A DNA stretch of 64,000 nt, taken from contig NC_092679.1 of the NCBI RefSeq assembly GCF_964355755.1, positions 12,826,932 to 12,890,931 on the forward strand, in the 5' to 3' direction. The position numbers and the translations under genes are program-made. Origin of the DNA: Antedon mediterranea (taxonomy: Eukaryota > Echinodermata > Crinoidea > Comatulida > Antedonidae). Of this stretch, positions 22,090 to 33,830 are shown one piece after another (the first letter of the stretch is position 1; each line of letters begins with the position of its first letter). Under the pieces are notes generated by a model. That model was not told where the DNA came from and did not search any database. It saw only the letters and a program-made list of their open reading frames with translations.

Positions 22090-22940
22090 CAGTACTTTCA
22101 TTCCCACGACCTCTTCCATTGTGTCTTCACCTTATTTTAAAGGCCAGGTGCGGGCAAAAAATTTCTATTGATCATACATTCAAATAATTATCAATCTATA
22201 GTTCCTCCATGTTTCATAATTTTGGGGATTTTATTTGTGTTACAGGAGCTTGTTGAAAATAAGCACTTTCTTATCAGTGGGAGGATAGTTCAAATTACAC
22301 AGTAAAATCTCTTGTACACAAATGTTGTAAATAGAGAAACTATGAAAAATAAACGGTGTGGTAAAAATGTTATCAAATGACTAAATATAGATAATATAAC
22401 TTCTATAGCTATAATATAATTGCTATAGCAAAATTTATCCACCGTAAATCCATCATCTTTTTTCACCTTCTAGGGAGTCACCAGACATGTTATGAAAAAA
22501 GTGTTCCTGGTTTTTATAGAAAAATTTTGCCATTTTAAGGGAAATTTATGTTTTTTTGTCTTGATTTCTGTTACAATTTTTGATTTATGTACAATTAACC
22601 AGTTATTATATTTAAAAATTCATGCCTGTACCCGAGCTTTAAGGAAGTATTTCCCAATTTGAAATTTAAAAAAGATTAACTGTTGATCACAACATATTTT
22701 CCCATATTGCTTTAAATGGACACCAAATGGTTACATGGACATGGGTTCATATGGAATCGATTTAATATCAGTAGGTATATAGGTATTTTTCTTGGGACAT
22801 TCTAATCCCCAAAAATGTTACTAACATACTCTGAAAAGTCAGTAGAACAATTAAAAATGTAGTTAACCTTTATTTTAAGTAATAAAATTTAGAAATTGTT
22901 ATGAAAAAGGTACAAAAAGCCATAAAGAAAGAACAGCATG
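22090..22940 (+). repeat. Diverged local duplication, copy 1 (with MITE)
   Basis: The flanks 22105-22136 and 22645-22940 match 24915-25245 (shared CTCTTCCATTGTGT and GGTTACATGGACATGGGTT-type blocks). The MITE at 22141-22638 is missing from the second copy. Confidence 0.6.
22141..22638. mobile_element. TTAA-flanked MITE
   Basis: TTAA stands at 22137-22140 and 22639-22642. The ends AGGCCAGGTGCGGGCA and the complement of TGCCTGTACCCGAGCT match at about 11 of 16 bases. The related stretch near 24930-24970 has no insert, which supports insertion. Confidence 0.5.
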
Positions 22941-22944
22941 CCCT

Positions 22945-23510
22945 GGTTATTCTTTCTTTTTATGTAGCCAATCAGACGCGATGAAATGAGTCATGTGTGC
23001 ACTCTTTGTTTGTACTGGAGTGCAAAAAGTGCACAGAAAAAAAGCATAACAGCACTCTGCATGTAATCATACCGATCACGCTATAGACTTGCTGCACGAT
23101 TTACGAGTACAGCAGGTCCTGCACCGTGGTCCCATTTAAAAAAAAAAAACACACCAATGTATAGAATATCTTGTCTATATCCTCTATACTACTCGACTGT
23201 TTTGCTAGGCCGCAGTAGGCTAGCTAGGTGTGCGCTATTTCGGGTATTCACAATGTTATGCAACATTGTAAATACCCTCAAGTGCGCTACATCTCCACTA
23301 ACACACTCAGACTTGTGCATTATTTAGGCAAAGAGGAAAAAGCAAAGACAAAATCAAAGTGAACATGCAATGTTCATCAAAAAAGCTTCATTTTTGTTGT
23401 TTAATAATAAAATAGACAGACAACTAAAGATTGGCACTAACCGTCCCAAAGATTATTTTCATACTCAACAGAGGTTTGTTATAGTTGTAGGTTATCCATG
23501 GCATTAAAAG
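22945..23510. other. Non-coding DNA
   Basis: No gene or clear repeat is seen, apart from small palindromic pieces near 23000-23040. Confidence 0.4.
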
Positions 23511-23514
23511 TCAA

Positions 23515-23990
23515 TACATTCCAATGCCTTGCGTTTAAAACACTCTGATCAGGTCTAAGTATGTATACATTCATGACAAACGCATGACAGTTTACATCGT
23601 AAAGTTGTTTTTTGTTATTTTTATTTCATTTGATTTGTGTTTTTACTACTTTAAAATAATTTCAAACATAATTATTACACAGACAATTATCTGATTAATT
23701 TAGAATATATTGGCAACACCAAGTGAAAAAATGAAAATATGTATTTAACGTTTAGCTATTTTGCTGTCATAATTAACCTAGGTATAATTTTGGCCTGCCT
23801 ACTAATCATAGCCTTTTCATTGGTTACGGCTAAAATCACTGAGAAATCACTGGATTAGCAATAATAAATCTACCCCCACCCCCTTGCTAGGTTTAGTGAT
23901 GATCGGCGTGATCAGCCACCTAACGCTAATCCGCGGTTCAGACACAAACATATGTATGCCACTTACATAACGCTACCTTAACGTTGCGAG
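23515..23990 (-). repeat. Dispersed non-autonomous element, copy 1
   Basis: This matches 55110-55610 in the opposite direction: ATTCCAATGCCTTGCG, AAACACTCTGATC, CTAACGCTAATCCGCGG and GTTCAGACAC are shared. Ends with GTTCAGAC-type words are likely terminal. Confidence 0.55.
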
Positions 23991-24100
23991 TCTGAACATC
24001 CCATAAGGCAATTACACAATTAACTCCAGGTCAATTGAATAACTGGTTATTGATGTCCAACACCCAGGTGGGTGATTTCCTTATTTTAAGAATGTCTTTG

Positions 24101-24839
24101 GGCCTGTTTCTGCTGCAACTGCTCAAAATACGGTATAAAACACGGTATTTTTTATACCATATTTTTTAGTACCCAGTTCCTGCTAACAATACTTCTTGGG
24201 TGGTCGTGTTAAATTTCATCCTTTTTACCCACATTGCCATTCATTTATTAAATCGATAATTAAAAGTCGCAATAAAGGAAGTTTTACGCCTCACTTTAAC
24301 AGCCTAGCCCTAGTGATGGAGATGTTGTGAGAGCACAGAAAACATTGTAATGAAGACAAGTAATTTGTTCTCTCCCCGAGTTATTGTCTTTTGCAATGTT
24401 GTACTGCTTTTGCAGGCTCTTCAGCTTTGAGTTTATACTTGCTCGTACTCCTGCTTTATTTTTTTAGAAATGTCTTTATAAATGTGGTTGTCGCTTTTAT
24501 TATCTTTTAGTTGGCCGGACATTTTAGCTTCCCCTCCCCCACACAGATTTATATAGTAAATACTGTGACGTATTCGCTCCGAATATAGGCTATATCTATA
24601 CACGTGTGTAAAACAGCTGACAGCGACAGAAAATAAAAACACAATGTTGACCTCATGTCGCAGGTAAAAAAAAATACTGTATTTTTTATTGGCAGCAGAA
24701 AAGGGTACCAAAAAATATGGTATAAATTTGTAAATACCGTATTTTATCCACAAATTTTGTGGGGAAAATACGGTATAAATACGGTATTCAAACAATACCG
24801 TATAAAATACGGTATTTTCTTGGCAGCAGAAACAGGGCC
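24101..24839. mobile_element. MITE with GGCCTGTTTCTGCTGC ends and ATACGGTAT motifs
   Basis: The left end (24101-24116) is the complement of the right end (24823-24839). AATACGGTATA-type words cluster at both ends (24128-24165 and 24735-24815). No target-site duplication is clear. Open frames over it come from the hairpin and are not genes. Confidence 0.7.
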
Positions 24840-24909
24840 TTTCTGTTGCCAAGAAATTTTTTGTATTCCCACAAAATATTAAACAGTGTAAATAAGTAGA
24901 TTCCAGTTA

Positions 24910-25250
24910 CTTATTGCTTCCCCTCTTCCATTGTGTACATTTATTTGTTTCCTGTATAAACCTCCAAATTTGAAATTCTAAGAAAGAGTAACAATATTAT
25001 CTGTCAATCATGGAAAATTATAAGTTGCTTTATGGCCACCAAATATGGTAACATGGACATGGGTTGATTGGAATATTCGATTCAATATATATAAGGTATT
25101 TTCTATATTTTAATAAAGAAAAATGTTATCAAAAAATATTAAAAAAACTAATGGAAGAAATGAAAATGTATTTAAAATTTATTTTAAGTATTATAAATTT
25201 TTAGAAATTATTATTATGATGAAAAAGAAACAGTAAAATGCTAAAATGAG
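24910..25250 (+). repeat. Diverged local duplication, copy 2 (no MITE)
   Basis: Related to 22090-22940 but without the TTAA-flanked insert. It lies just upstream of FReD gene 1. Confidence 0.55.
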
Positions 25251-25294
25251 AATTTTGAGATACTCTAAACTGCAATCGCCCATTCCAAAATGAT

Positions 25295-25303
25295 TATATA
25301 AAT
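25295..25303 (+). promoter_or_regulatory. TATA-like box of FReD gene 1
   Basis: TATATAAAT lies 105 bp before the ATG at 25408. Transcription would start near 25325. This is inferred from position and sequence only. Confidence 0.4.
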
Positions 25304-25407
25304 ACACATGACTTTGGAGCTACAATCCATAATTTTGTTAGTGTTCTGATGAGACACAACCACTAGCTTAACTATATCAACCTGACATAGTTTGTAAAGG
25401 CAGAAAG

Positions 25408-28400
25408 ATGCTGGCAAGATGGTTCCTTGTGTCACTGATGGTGGCATTAACCCTCTCAGACAGCTGTGTTGTAGAAACTGAAGAACAGGATGGTGTTTCT
25501 AACATACTTGTTGTTATTAAAAAAGAATGTGGTGACGAAGGAAGCGCTTTTCAAGACACTCAAGTATTAAAAGGTAGTTATTTTAATTGTTGATGTATGT
25601 GAACAAAATGCTTTGTATTTATGATGGCATTTTAGATTGCCATAATTGCATGCATATCAAAATGTAGGCAAGGTAGAAGAGTGAATTAAGCATCATACAT
25701 TAGGCCTATTTTTGCAATGTCCCAATTCAATTCAATATTCAATAAACTTTATTGTCAAACTCATAAATGGCTTGAAACTTTGGCTGAAAGTACACAAAAT
25801 TTTCTAAAAACATTGTCGCACAAACAGTATAAAAGAATAAAATCACATAAAACAGAGAACAAGATGTTATATAAAAAAGTTAAAAGAGGACACGAAAAGT
25901 ACAAATTGAGTTAAAAATACAGATTTAAAATAATTATTGCAGTTATCGTTTCCACCTTAAATTAAAATGCCTCATAGCAGATGGGAGAAAGGATCTACGT
26001 AGGCGTTCAGTGTTCCAGCGAGGATATGTAATGCGCCCAGACCGGCTTAACGTAATGTACTGGTTAAGGGGGTGGCTAACATCTGACATAATAACTTTAA
26101 GTTTATTTGTAAGTGCGTTGTTAACAATTTCATCTGATTTCTTAATATCGTTTCCTATTATCTTTTTGGCAGATTTACTTATTCTTTGTACTTTTTTCAT
26201 GCATTGCTGGTTTAGATTGTTGAACCAAACTATTGCATTAAAGTTAAAACAGATAAAATAACAGATTCATAAAATAAAGTCAAGATCCTATTGCACACAT
26301 GAAATTTCTTCAATCTTCTCAAAAAGTAGTCGTTTATAACAATTTGTGGTAACTAACTTAGTGTTTTCCTTCCAATTAAGTTTATCATCGATTACTGTGC
26401 CTAAATACTTAAAGTTATTAACAACCTCCACTTCATCGTTTAATATACATACTGTAGCTTATCATGTGTTTTGTTACCTTTTCTAAAATCAATGATCATT
26501 TCTTTAGTCTTGTTAACATTTAATTTTAGATAGTTATTAGAACACCAAGTAGAAAAATAACTGACATCAAAATACAGGCCCGTAGCCAGGGGGGGTTTTT
26601 ATGGTTCGGGCGAACCCCCCCTTTACAGCGAACCCCCCTTAACCGACTGCGAACCCCCATCCCCGACATGCCCAATACCTCACCCTCATCTCCGAAAATC
26701 GTCCAAATACGTGCCCCACAGTACAAAAAGTTGTTCGAAAATTTCTAAGAGTTGCAAATGAATTGCCGATTTTAACCTGAAAAATAAATGTTTGGTCCCT
26801 GCATGTAACATGATATTGACGCGTCTCACAGCGAGCTGGGGCACGAACGATTCGTACAAAGGACACCGCCAGACAACTGCGTACCAATTGTTTAGATCAC
26901 TGGCAGTCAGACAGCATGCATAAAGTATATAGCCTTCCGACATACATCAGTATGTATGTGTGGCTATGAAGTGTAATGTATCATAGAGGATTATAGTGAA
27001 TATTAATATTTTACACTATAATATCTATGGTATCATGTACTGTAGTTCACATTATGGCATCCGATTATTTTTTTCTAGACCACCAGCCGATACGTACTCA
27101 AATGTATCAATATCACCTATTTACATTGGCATAATTAATTTCCTCAACAAATTGCTGTAAATAAATATTATAGATAGAGCTATAATAAGAATTGCATTTG
27201 CCTTCACCCAGTGTGCTTTTTTCGGGGCTTCTCCTAGACGTACGTTCGCATTGAACTTGAACGCAAAATGAAATACCGAGTAAATGATCAAACAATCGGC
27301 GGTTCCGCACAGAGCACGCGCATCTAACATACGGCAACAATGTTATCGTTTAAATAGTCCACGAGTCCAAGTACGATCGCTGCATTAGAGTGTCTTTTCC
27401 GGCCATCTAGGGGTGGGTGTCATTTAACAAAATTCGGTGAGTGGGGGGGGGGGGGGTGACCCAATGTCCGGACCCAATGTCCGAACCCCCCCTTGACAAA
27501 TCCTGGCTACGGCCCTGAAATATGACTTAGGGTCATCATGTTTTATCAGGCCAACTAGACCGGTGTCATCAGCGTATTTCACAGTAAAGCATTTGGTTAA
27601 AACTAGATCATCTGAACATTTAAAATCATTAGTATATAAAGAAAATAAAATAGGAGATAAAACACAACCTTGTGGTGCACCAGTATTGCACATAAGTTTT
27701 TCTGAAATATTATCATTAAAACAAACGAATTGTTCCCTATCTTTTAAAAAATCATTGATCCATAAAATAGTAGCTGGATTTATACCCAAGACATTCATTT
27801 TCTCCATTAAAATATGAGGTTGCAAAGTGTTAAAAGCAGATGAAAAATCTAAGAATAAAACTCTGGCATACGAATTTGGGCTGTCAACATGACCAAGTAT
27901 TTTATGTAATAAAGTTGTAACTGCATCTTCTACACCCCTTTTGGAATGGTAGGCAAATTGACAGGGATACAAAAGACTCTCAGTCTCACTTAAAATCACA
28001 TTCTTAATTAATTTTTCGAAACATTTTATAGGTACAGCAGTTATGGCAATGGGCCTATAGTCATTGAGAGCTTCAGGTTTATATTCTTTGATAGGAGGTA
28101 AATTAAGGAACAACAACGAAAACACTTGCGAGAGTTGCTCATTGCACTCTTTCTGAGTTCCCATGATGTAGCTTACTTTTTTAAAAGCTTTCCACATTAG
28201 AATGGGCAATCACTCTTGCAAATAGGCTTATAAGGCCATTTCACAGAGCTGTTCACATCTGGCAATTTTTTTGAAAGTGCATGATTAAACTAATTGATTA
28301 ATATATTTATGATTGTCAAATGTTTTTTTACGTCAATATTTAGGGTCGACCTGTACTCCAGAAAATATGGTATTGTAGTCTTCACACACATAAATTAAAA

Positions 28401-30629
28401 ATGAAAAAAGTAGACCACATCATGTTAGGAATTAGTTTTGGGAACAAGTTGACATGAGAGCAAGTGGAAATGAGACTTTAGATTGAGTTTACTGTAAATT
28501 TTTAATTACAATTTATTTTACTTATGTGAATACATCTCTTTTAAGATTATCCACGAGATTGCACTGACTTACTTGAACGCAACAGTGAAGCAACAAGTGG
28601 TGCTTATATGATCAATATTCATGATGGAGGTGAACCATTCAGAGTTTACTGCGATATGGACACTGATGGCGGTGGATGGACAGTAAGGCCTAATATTACA
28701 TTTCATTAAATGTTGGTAATTCTACAAAAATGTTGCCCAATTATTGATGTGCTGAAATGAAGATAATACTACAAAAATATTAAAACCAAAATATTATAAT
28801 ACCCGTAATAGTTTTCCATAATTGTATGAGCATTAAAACACAGTGCCTTTAATTCTCAAAATTCACTAAGAAACTACAGAAACTCATTTTGCACATGCGC
28901 ACATGTTTCTGAGCATGTGCAGAATGATTTTCTGTAGTTTACAGATTAATTTGTTATTTACTATATGGACACATATCAAGACTATGAAATTTAGGAAGTT
29001 AAAAACTCCGCTGGACTGGAGGAACTGAACAATGATTTAAGAAAGTCTAGTTTGAACAAAAAAAACATTTTAGCAACACATTTCTTTTACCTGTATTAAT
29101 AGTCAATGTATATCTCGATCTTCCAAAATTCTTGCAACAACAAAATGTCAACTTGTAGGTACTCATTAGGTAACCATTATGAATATGACTTTAATTGTCA
29201 CAGATCTAAAACTCACTAATTTCTTTCAATTATATTTGTAAAGGTTTTTCAAAGACGAGAAGATGGATCAATGAATTTCTATAGAAATTGGGCAACATAC
29301 AAGGAAGGGTTTGGGAATGTTAATAGTGAGCATTGGCTTGGTAATGATAACATTCATCGCCTTACATCTGATGGTCACTTTGAATTAAGAGTGGACATGT
29401 CCACCTTTGAAGAAGGATCGGCCTACGCTCACTACGACAACTTCCGAATCGGTGATGAGGAAAGCAACTACAAACTGATATGTGGTAACTACAGTGGTAA
29501 TGCAGGTAAGGACTTGTTTTCACACGTTTAACTCTTCTACAGTACATGCTGTTTCTATAACAATTTAAATATTGTAATGTCAGCATTATGTCTGTCTGGT
29601 AATAGTATTTCTCTGATATTTCTAAATAATAGTATAGCACCACCTATGTTGAAATAAAACTGTCTCACAAAATCATATTTCATTTTGATGACGTCATCAT
29701 GTTAAAAGTTGGAATAAAAGGCAGGTTCCGTAATTTCACCTATGCTACACTGTATGTAGTATGTATACAGTATATAGTGTATACCAGTATAGATACTTTA
29801 GACACAAAATAGACAGCACACCAACATTTTATTTTCTTCAGTACAACAGCAAGACTCGAGTTAAAAGGATAACCCATAAAGTAAATACTTAATTCTATTT
29901 GAACATGGAAAAACAAATTGCACAGGTTCCATACACAAATTATAAAAGAAGAAATGAAAAATCAAAATCCAAGACGTAAAAAAAACTATGATTTAAAATG
30001 GTTAAAATTTGTATAAAATGGTTTAAAAAAAATTTAAGGTCACAAACTGAAATTTATGTAAAAAATTGTGAAAATGATTTTTTTTTAAACAGTCATACTT
30101 CCTAAAATAAACAGTGAAATTAATTTTTATTACATATTCTGGAAGGTGATGAGTTATAGATATCGGATCATGCATCAATATGACTAACTGAACATTGTGA
30201 CATCATCATATGACGTAGTTACCTTTCACATTCATTTACGCGCATCTCGCTTATTCTTACTCAAATTAAGCAGGATTTCATTAGTATTCAATCCAATGAT
30301 GGTAAAAAATTTGGCCTTATGGAAAATTGATATAAATAGATTGTATTGCATGCTTAATTTTAGGTGATTCATTGACACGTCAAAACAATCAAGAGTTTTC
30401 AACATTTGACCAAGTTCATGACACCTTTACTTCATCATGTGCTGGAAGATTCAAAGGAGCTTGGTGGTATGAGGCCTGTCATGATTCAAATCTGAATGGA
30501 TTGTACTTGGGTGGTACAACTGATCAGTATGCAACAGGTGTGGTGTGGAAAGATTTGAAAGGTTACTACTATTCCTTGAAAACGACTGAGATGAAAATAC
30601 GTGGAATTATTACAACAGTAAAAGCTTAA
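25408..30629 (+). CDS. FReD gene 1: secreted fibrinogen-domain (ficolin-like) lectin
   Basis: Four exons, 25408-25573, 28546-28682, 29244-29505 and 30364-30629, join in frame with GT-AG borders to 276 residues. The ATG starts a signal peptide ([17 protein letters not shown]). A short linker with one free Cys (KKEC) follows, then a fibrinogen C-terminal domain from about residue 56. This has the Cys pair [39 protein letters not shown], and the second Cys pair around [15 protein letters not shown]. In place of the usual DxD calcium motif it reads DQVHD, so calcium binding may be altered. The family binds acetylated or microbial sugars outside the cell. A C-terminal extension (GIITTVKA) is not in gene 3. 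Intron 1 (3 kb) contains a LINE. Confidence 0.85.
25720..28209 (-). mobile_element. LINE, 5'-truncated, in intron 1 of FReD gene 1
   Basis: Reverse transcriptase is readable on the minus strand from 28209: [46 protein letters not shown] and [12 protein letters not shown]. After a nested insert (26575-27517) the frame resumes with [12 protein letters not shown] and ends with [17 protein letters not shown] near 25960. The 3' end near 25720-25745 has an ATTGA-type simple tail. It belongs to the CR1/L2/Rex-like part of the LINE tree by motif. It lacks the endonuclease half and has further small breaks near 26450. Confidence 0.8.
26575..27517. mobile_element. Non-autonomous DNA element nested in the LINE, 5-bp target duplication
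   Basis: The ends CAGGCCCGTAGCCAGG and CCTGGCTACGGCCCTG are inverted copies. AAATA stands on both sides (26570-26574 and 27518-27522). Removing the element and one AAATA keeps the LINE frame open across the site, which proves the insertion. CAG ends with a 5-bp duplication suit a hAT5-like element. The interior holds G runs and one unit like the 13775-14700 array. Confidence 0.8.
29838..30063 (+). repeat. Direct repeat upstream of FReD gene 1 exon 4
   Basis: About 225 bp matches 30840-31076 closely (ACAACAGCAAGACTCGA, GGTCACAAACTGAAATTTATG). The pair flanks exon 4. Confidence 0.75.
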
Positions 30630-30716
30630 TGGTAGCATGATATAGTGAAGTTGATAACTTTCGCTATCTTTTGTTTTGTGAGTTAAACTCAGTGTATAAT
30701 AGTTAATTTGAAAACC

Positions 30717-30722
30717 AATAAA
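30717..30722 (+). terminator. Polyadenylation signal of FReD gene 1
   Basis: AATAAA lies 88 bp after the stop codon. The 3' untranslated sequence is shared with gene 3. Confidence 0.55.
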
Positions 30723-30727
30723 ATTCA

Positions 30728-31224
30728 AAGACACTTTCCCTACGTTTTTCCATGTAATATAATTGATTGATTGATTTACTTTAGTAACCAGAGTCACACA
30801 GATACATACAATATAAACATATAAAACAATTATAAAATCAGTACAACAGTAAGACTCGATCAAGTTAAAAGGATAACCCAAAAAAGTAAAATACTTAATT
30901 CTATTTCAACACGGAAAAACAAATTGCACAGATTCCATACACAAATTATAAAAGAAGAAATTAAAAATAAAAATCCAAGACGTAAAACAAAAACTATGAT
31001 TTAAAATGGTTAAAATTTGTATAGAATGGTTTAAAAAAAATTTAAGGTCACAAACTGAAATTTATGTAAAATTAAATACTATGTTGGCCTATTGAAATAT
31101 ATGTTTTCATCTTTAAACGGTTACAAAAATCTGAAAAAGCAGCCCGCTATAAATACTAGCATCCATTGTGTACAGATTGATATTTCTGTTGATTTGAAAC
31201 ATCAAGAATTGCAGGGAAAGTGTC
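30728..31224. mobile_element. Non-autonomous element with AAGACACTTTCCCT ends
   Basis: The end words GACACTTTCCCT (from 30730) and AGGGAAAGTGTCTT (to 31224) are inverted. Inside are a TTGATTGATTGATT tract like a LINE tail and the second copy of the direct repeat (30840-31076). The inner segment near 31050-31130 is related to 13655-13780. Confidence 0.45.
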
Positions 31225-31228
31225 TTCA

Positions 31229-32429
31229 CTATGAATAAATTTTATTTTTTAATTTGTTAGAACCTATAATTAATAGATGACACAAAACAGCAAATGCAGA
31301 ATAAAAATAGAAAATAAGTGTGGAAATGTAATACTGCAGAAACAAAATAAATCAAGTTTAATGTGCAAGTTGTTTCCTATGTTTGTTTGTATTTTCTATT
31401 TAATATAGTTTGAGATTTGTGACGAACAGCATTGGTGTTAATGTTTTGATATACGTTTGATATTAAATATTATTAAAAAGGTAGTCAATGGGTGGGGAAG
31501 GGAAGTTGTAGTGTATACCCGAGGGTAATCCCCATAATTACCCTGTTTTATAATAAATTTCTGAACTATAAACCAGTTGATTGCATTCTCTTTTAATATA
31601 ATCAAACATGTGTTCGAATCTCGAGTTTTTTCATATTCTGTATTCAAAAAGTTACTTGCTGCCACCTATCTTTGTAAGCTCATAGCATTTGTATAGCCAG
31701 ATGGCATTATTTTTAATTATTTTCTATTATAAAGAATTTCAAGATAACTGATCTATCGTGATATTAGGTCTTAGGGGGTCTTAGCTTTTGTGATCTTAGG
31801 TTTTGTGACACCCGCCTACTAGGCCTAGCTAGACCTAGGCTGAAAGACAGCAATACGAAACTTTGACAGGCAACTGGAACTCATCTAGGCTAAATTATGT
31901 GTTTTCCAACGATTCCACGTCTTGTAGAGATGTTTCCATTAAGCGATCAAAATCCTACAAATGATCTAAAGTTACTTTAAATGCCTTTTTGATCTAAATT
32001 AGTACATACCCTTTCCAAAAATGGTACTTTCATCACCATGTCATAATAACATTTGCAACGAAAGTAAAAAATAGGTGGCGCTGTTATATTTCAAAAGCAA
32101 TAGTACAACAAAAATATTTTCCCAAAGCGAACAGATTTTTTTTTTGTACACAAAAAAAACTAATATTAAACAATCGTTTAATAGTGCGTACTATTGCACG
32201 CCATGTGACCCACAACCGTCCAACAATCAAATGACAGGAATTTCTTTAGGTGTTATATAATATGATCTAACAATCTTTGAGTTGTTAAAAATATGCATGG
32301 CTTGGTAAAAATGACAGTCGGTTTCCTGACGTATCAGCTCTAGGAGCCTGTAGCCGGCCTAACTTGTTCTTATAAAATCTTGTATGTAATGGATGTTTCT
32401 TATCTTCAAAAATTTTACTTAATTTACTT
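31229..32429. other. Non-coding DNA between FReD genes 1 and 2, with a MITE end
   Basis: About 31160-31430 is shared with the gene 3 downstream region (near 54830-54950). At 31755-31811 there is one end of the GGGTGTC-type MITE family seen at 4206-5297. No gene is visible. Confidence 0.55.
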
Positions 32430-32880
32430 AGGACCTGTTTTCATAAAAATATTTTAAATCATTAATACAACCAACTATATTTGATGCTATCTTAGTAATT
32501 TAATGAGACCTAAATTTCTTGTGTGTTTCATTCAAATTAATCAATCAGGCAATGAAAGAGATAACTAATACTAATTGAATAACTGTTTCATAGAATAATT
32601 TCCAAGTACAACAGCTAACATTAAATTTATTTAGCTTTCTGAGGAAATATAACCTTTGGTGACCTTTTTTAATTATCTCGGCCGTATTTTTTTCAAAGCT
32701 GAGTTGATCATCAATATGTGTACCAAGATATTTTGTTCCATATGAACATGTTCAATTGTCTGATCATTAACTATCAGATAACTTTTTTCATTTTCTTTTT
32801 TATTTAAATCCCATATAATTTCTTTAGTTTTTCTAAAATTTATCTTAAGGTAATTGTCACTGCACCATGACATTAATTTA
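32430..32880 (-). mobile_element. LINE fragment (RT thumb region)
   Basis: On the minus strand LMSWCSDNYLKINFRKTKEI is followed by an IWDLNK and an IVNDQTIEHV block, equivalent to the part after the catalytic site in the LINE at 25720-28209. Frameshifts follow. Both ends are lost. Confidence 0.65.
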
Positions 32881-33499
32881 TTTCGTAAGTGTCACCGGTT
32901 TGGGCAAACATCTGGTACGCAGGAGAAAATTTGATTAGTTATACTATAGGTCAAAATTGTTAATGCATGACTTTCATATCATAAGCGTCGTTCACTAATC
33001 TTGTAACTTGAACTGTTGTAACGAACGAAAGATAAGTGTCTTTTTCTGGCTCAGACCTATTTATGCCACGTAACCCTACAAAAGCATAACTTCGTAGGTC
33101 TGAACAGGCCCTTAGATGCTCGCATAACTGAGAACACCTGTGAGTTATGTACTATTGAGTTACGGTCGAATAAATGGAATGCAGTTATATGTGTTTTGTT
33201 ATGGTATTGGTAGCTTTTAGGTTTCATGAATCAGTTTCCTAAACACCCCCAAAAAAATCTTATCAATATTGATTAATCGATAGATGTTTGGTTTTAGTAC
33301 GTTTACTTAGCATATAGATAACCATCATAAGTTTGTATATTACATACATGTTGAAATAATTATGTATGTTTTATTAAAATGCCTTCATATTTCAATTTTG
33401 TTGTTTAAAATTAAATTTTACCAAATTTGTACTTCAAATACAGTCATGCTTTATTAAAAATTATATTGAATGACACATACTATATATTTATATTTATTT
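32881..33499. other. Non-coding DNA
   Basis: A GTCTGAACAGGCCC word near 33100 recalls ends of the 23515/55110 family. Otherwise I see nothing. Confidence 0.4.
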
Positions 33500-33509
33500 A
33501 TTAATATGT

Positions 33510-33829
33510 TAATTGTTTAATCTAATAATGATTTCCATGTTTTACGGATTGTACTGTTTGTATAATAGATTTGTATTACACAAAGTGCTTACAAATGCTA
33601 ATTTAGAATCAACCATTTATGTAGCCCACTTGACTGCTAGGAAACTCCCAGCTGAAAATGATACATAAATAGAGATGACTGGGGCTACCTTCCATAAATT
33701 GATTACGGCTTTCTGATATTAAGACACGACTCCCGGCTTATATATTAGACAGGTAGTTTGGTGACTGTGAAGGTAGAAAAGAATGCTAGGAAGAAGTTTC
33801 CAACTGTCTCTGCTGGTGACTCTGGCACT
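33510..33829 (+). repeat. Duplicated promoter and exon 1 start of FReD gene 2
   Basis: This is nearly identical to 48490-48794 up to the middle of exon 1, where gene 2 changes abruptly into mobile DNA. It includes the TATATATT box at 33739-33746. Confidence 0.85.
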
Positions 33830-33830
33830 C

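Noticed and set aside
24433-24882. Open frames on both strands of about 75-139 codons
   Set aside because: They cover the inverted ends and ATACGGTAT motifs of a MITE; the proteins are low-complexity hairpin translations.
27424-27530. Glycine/proline-rich end of the LINE open frame as a real protein tail
   Set aside because: The last ~30 codons are read through the nested element and its G run.
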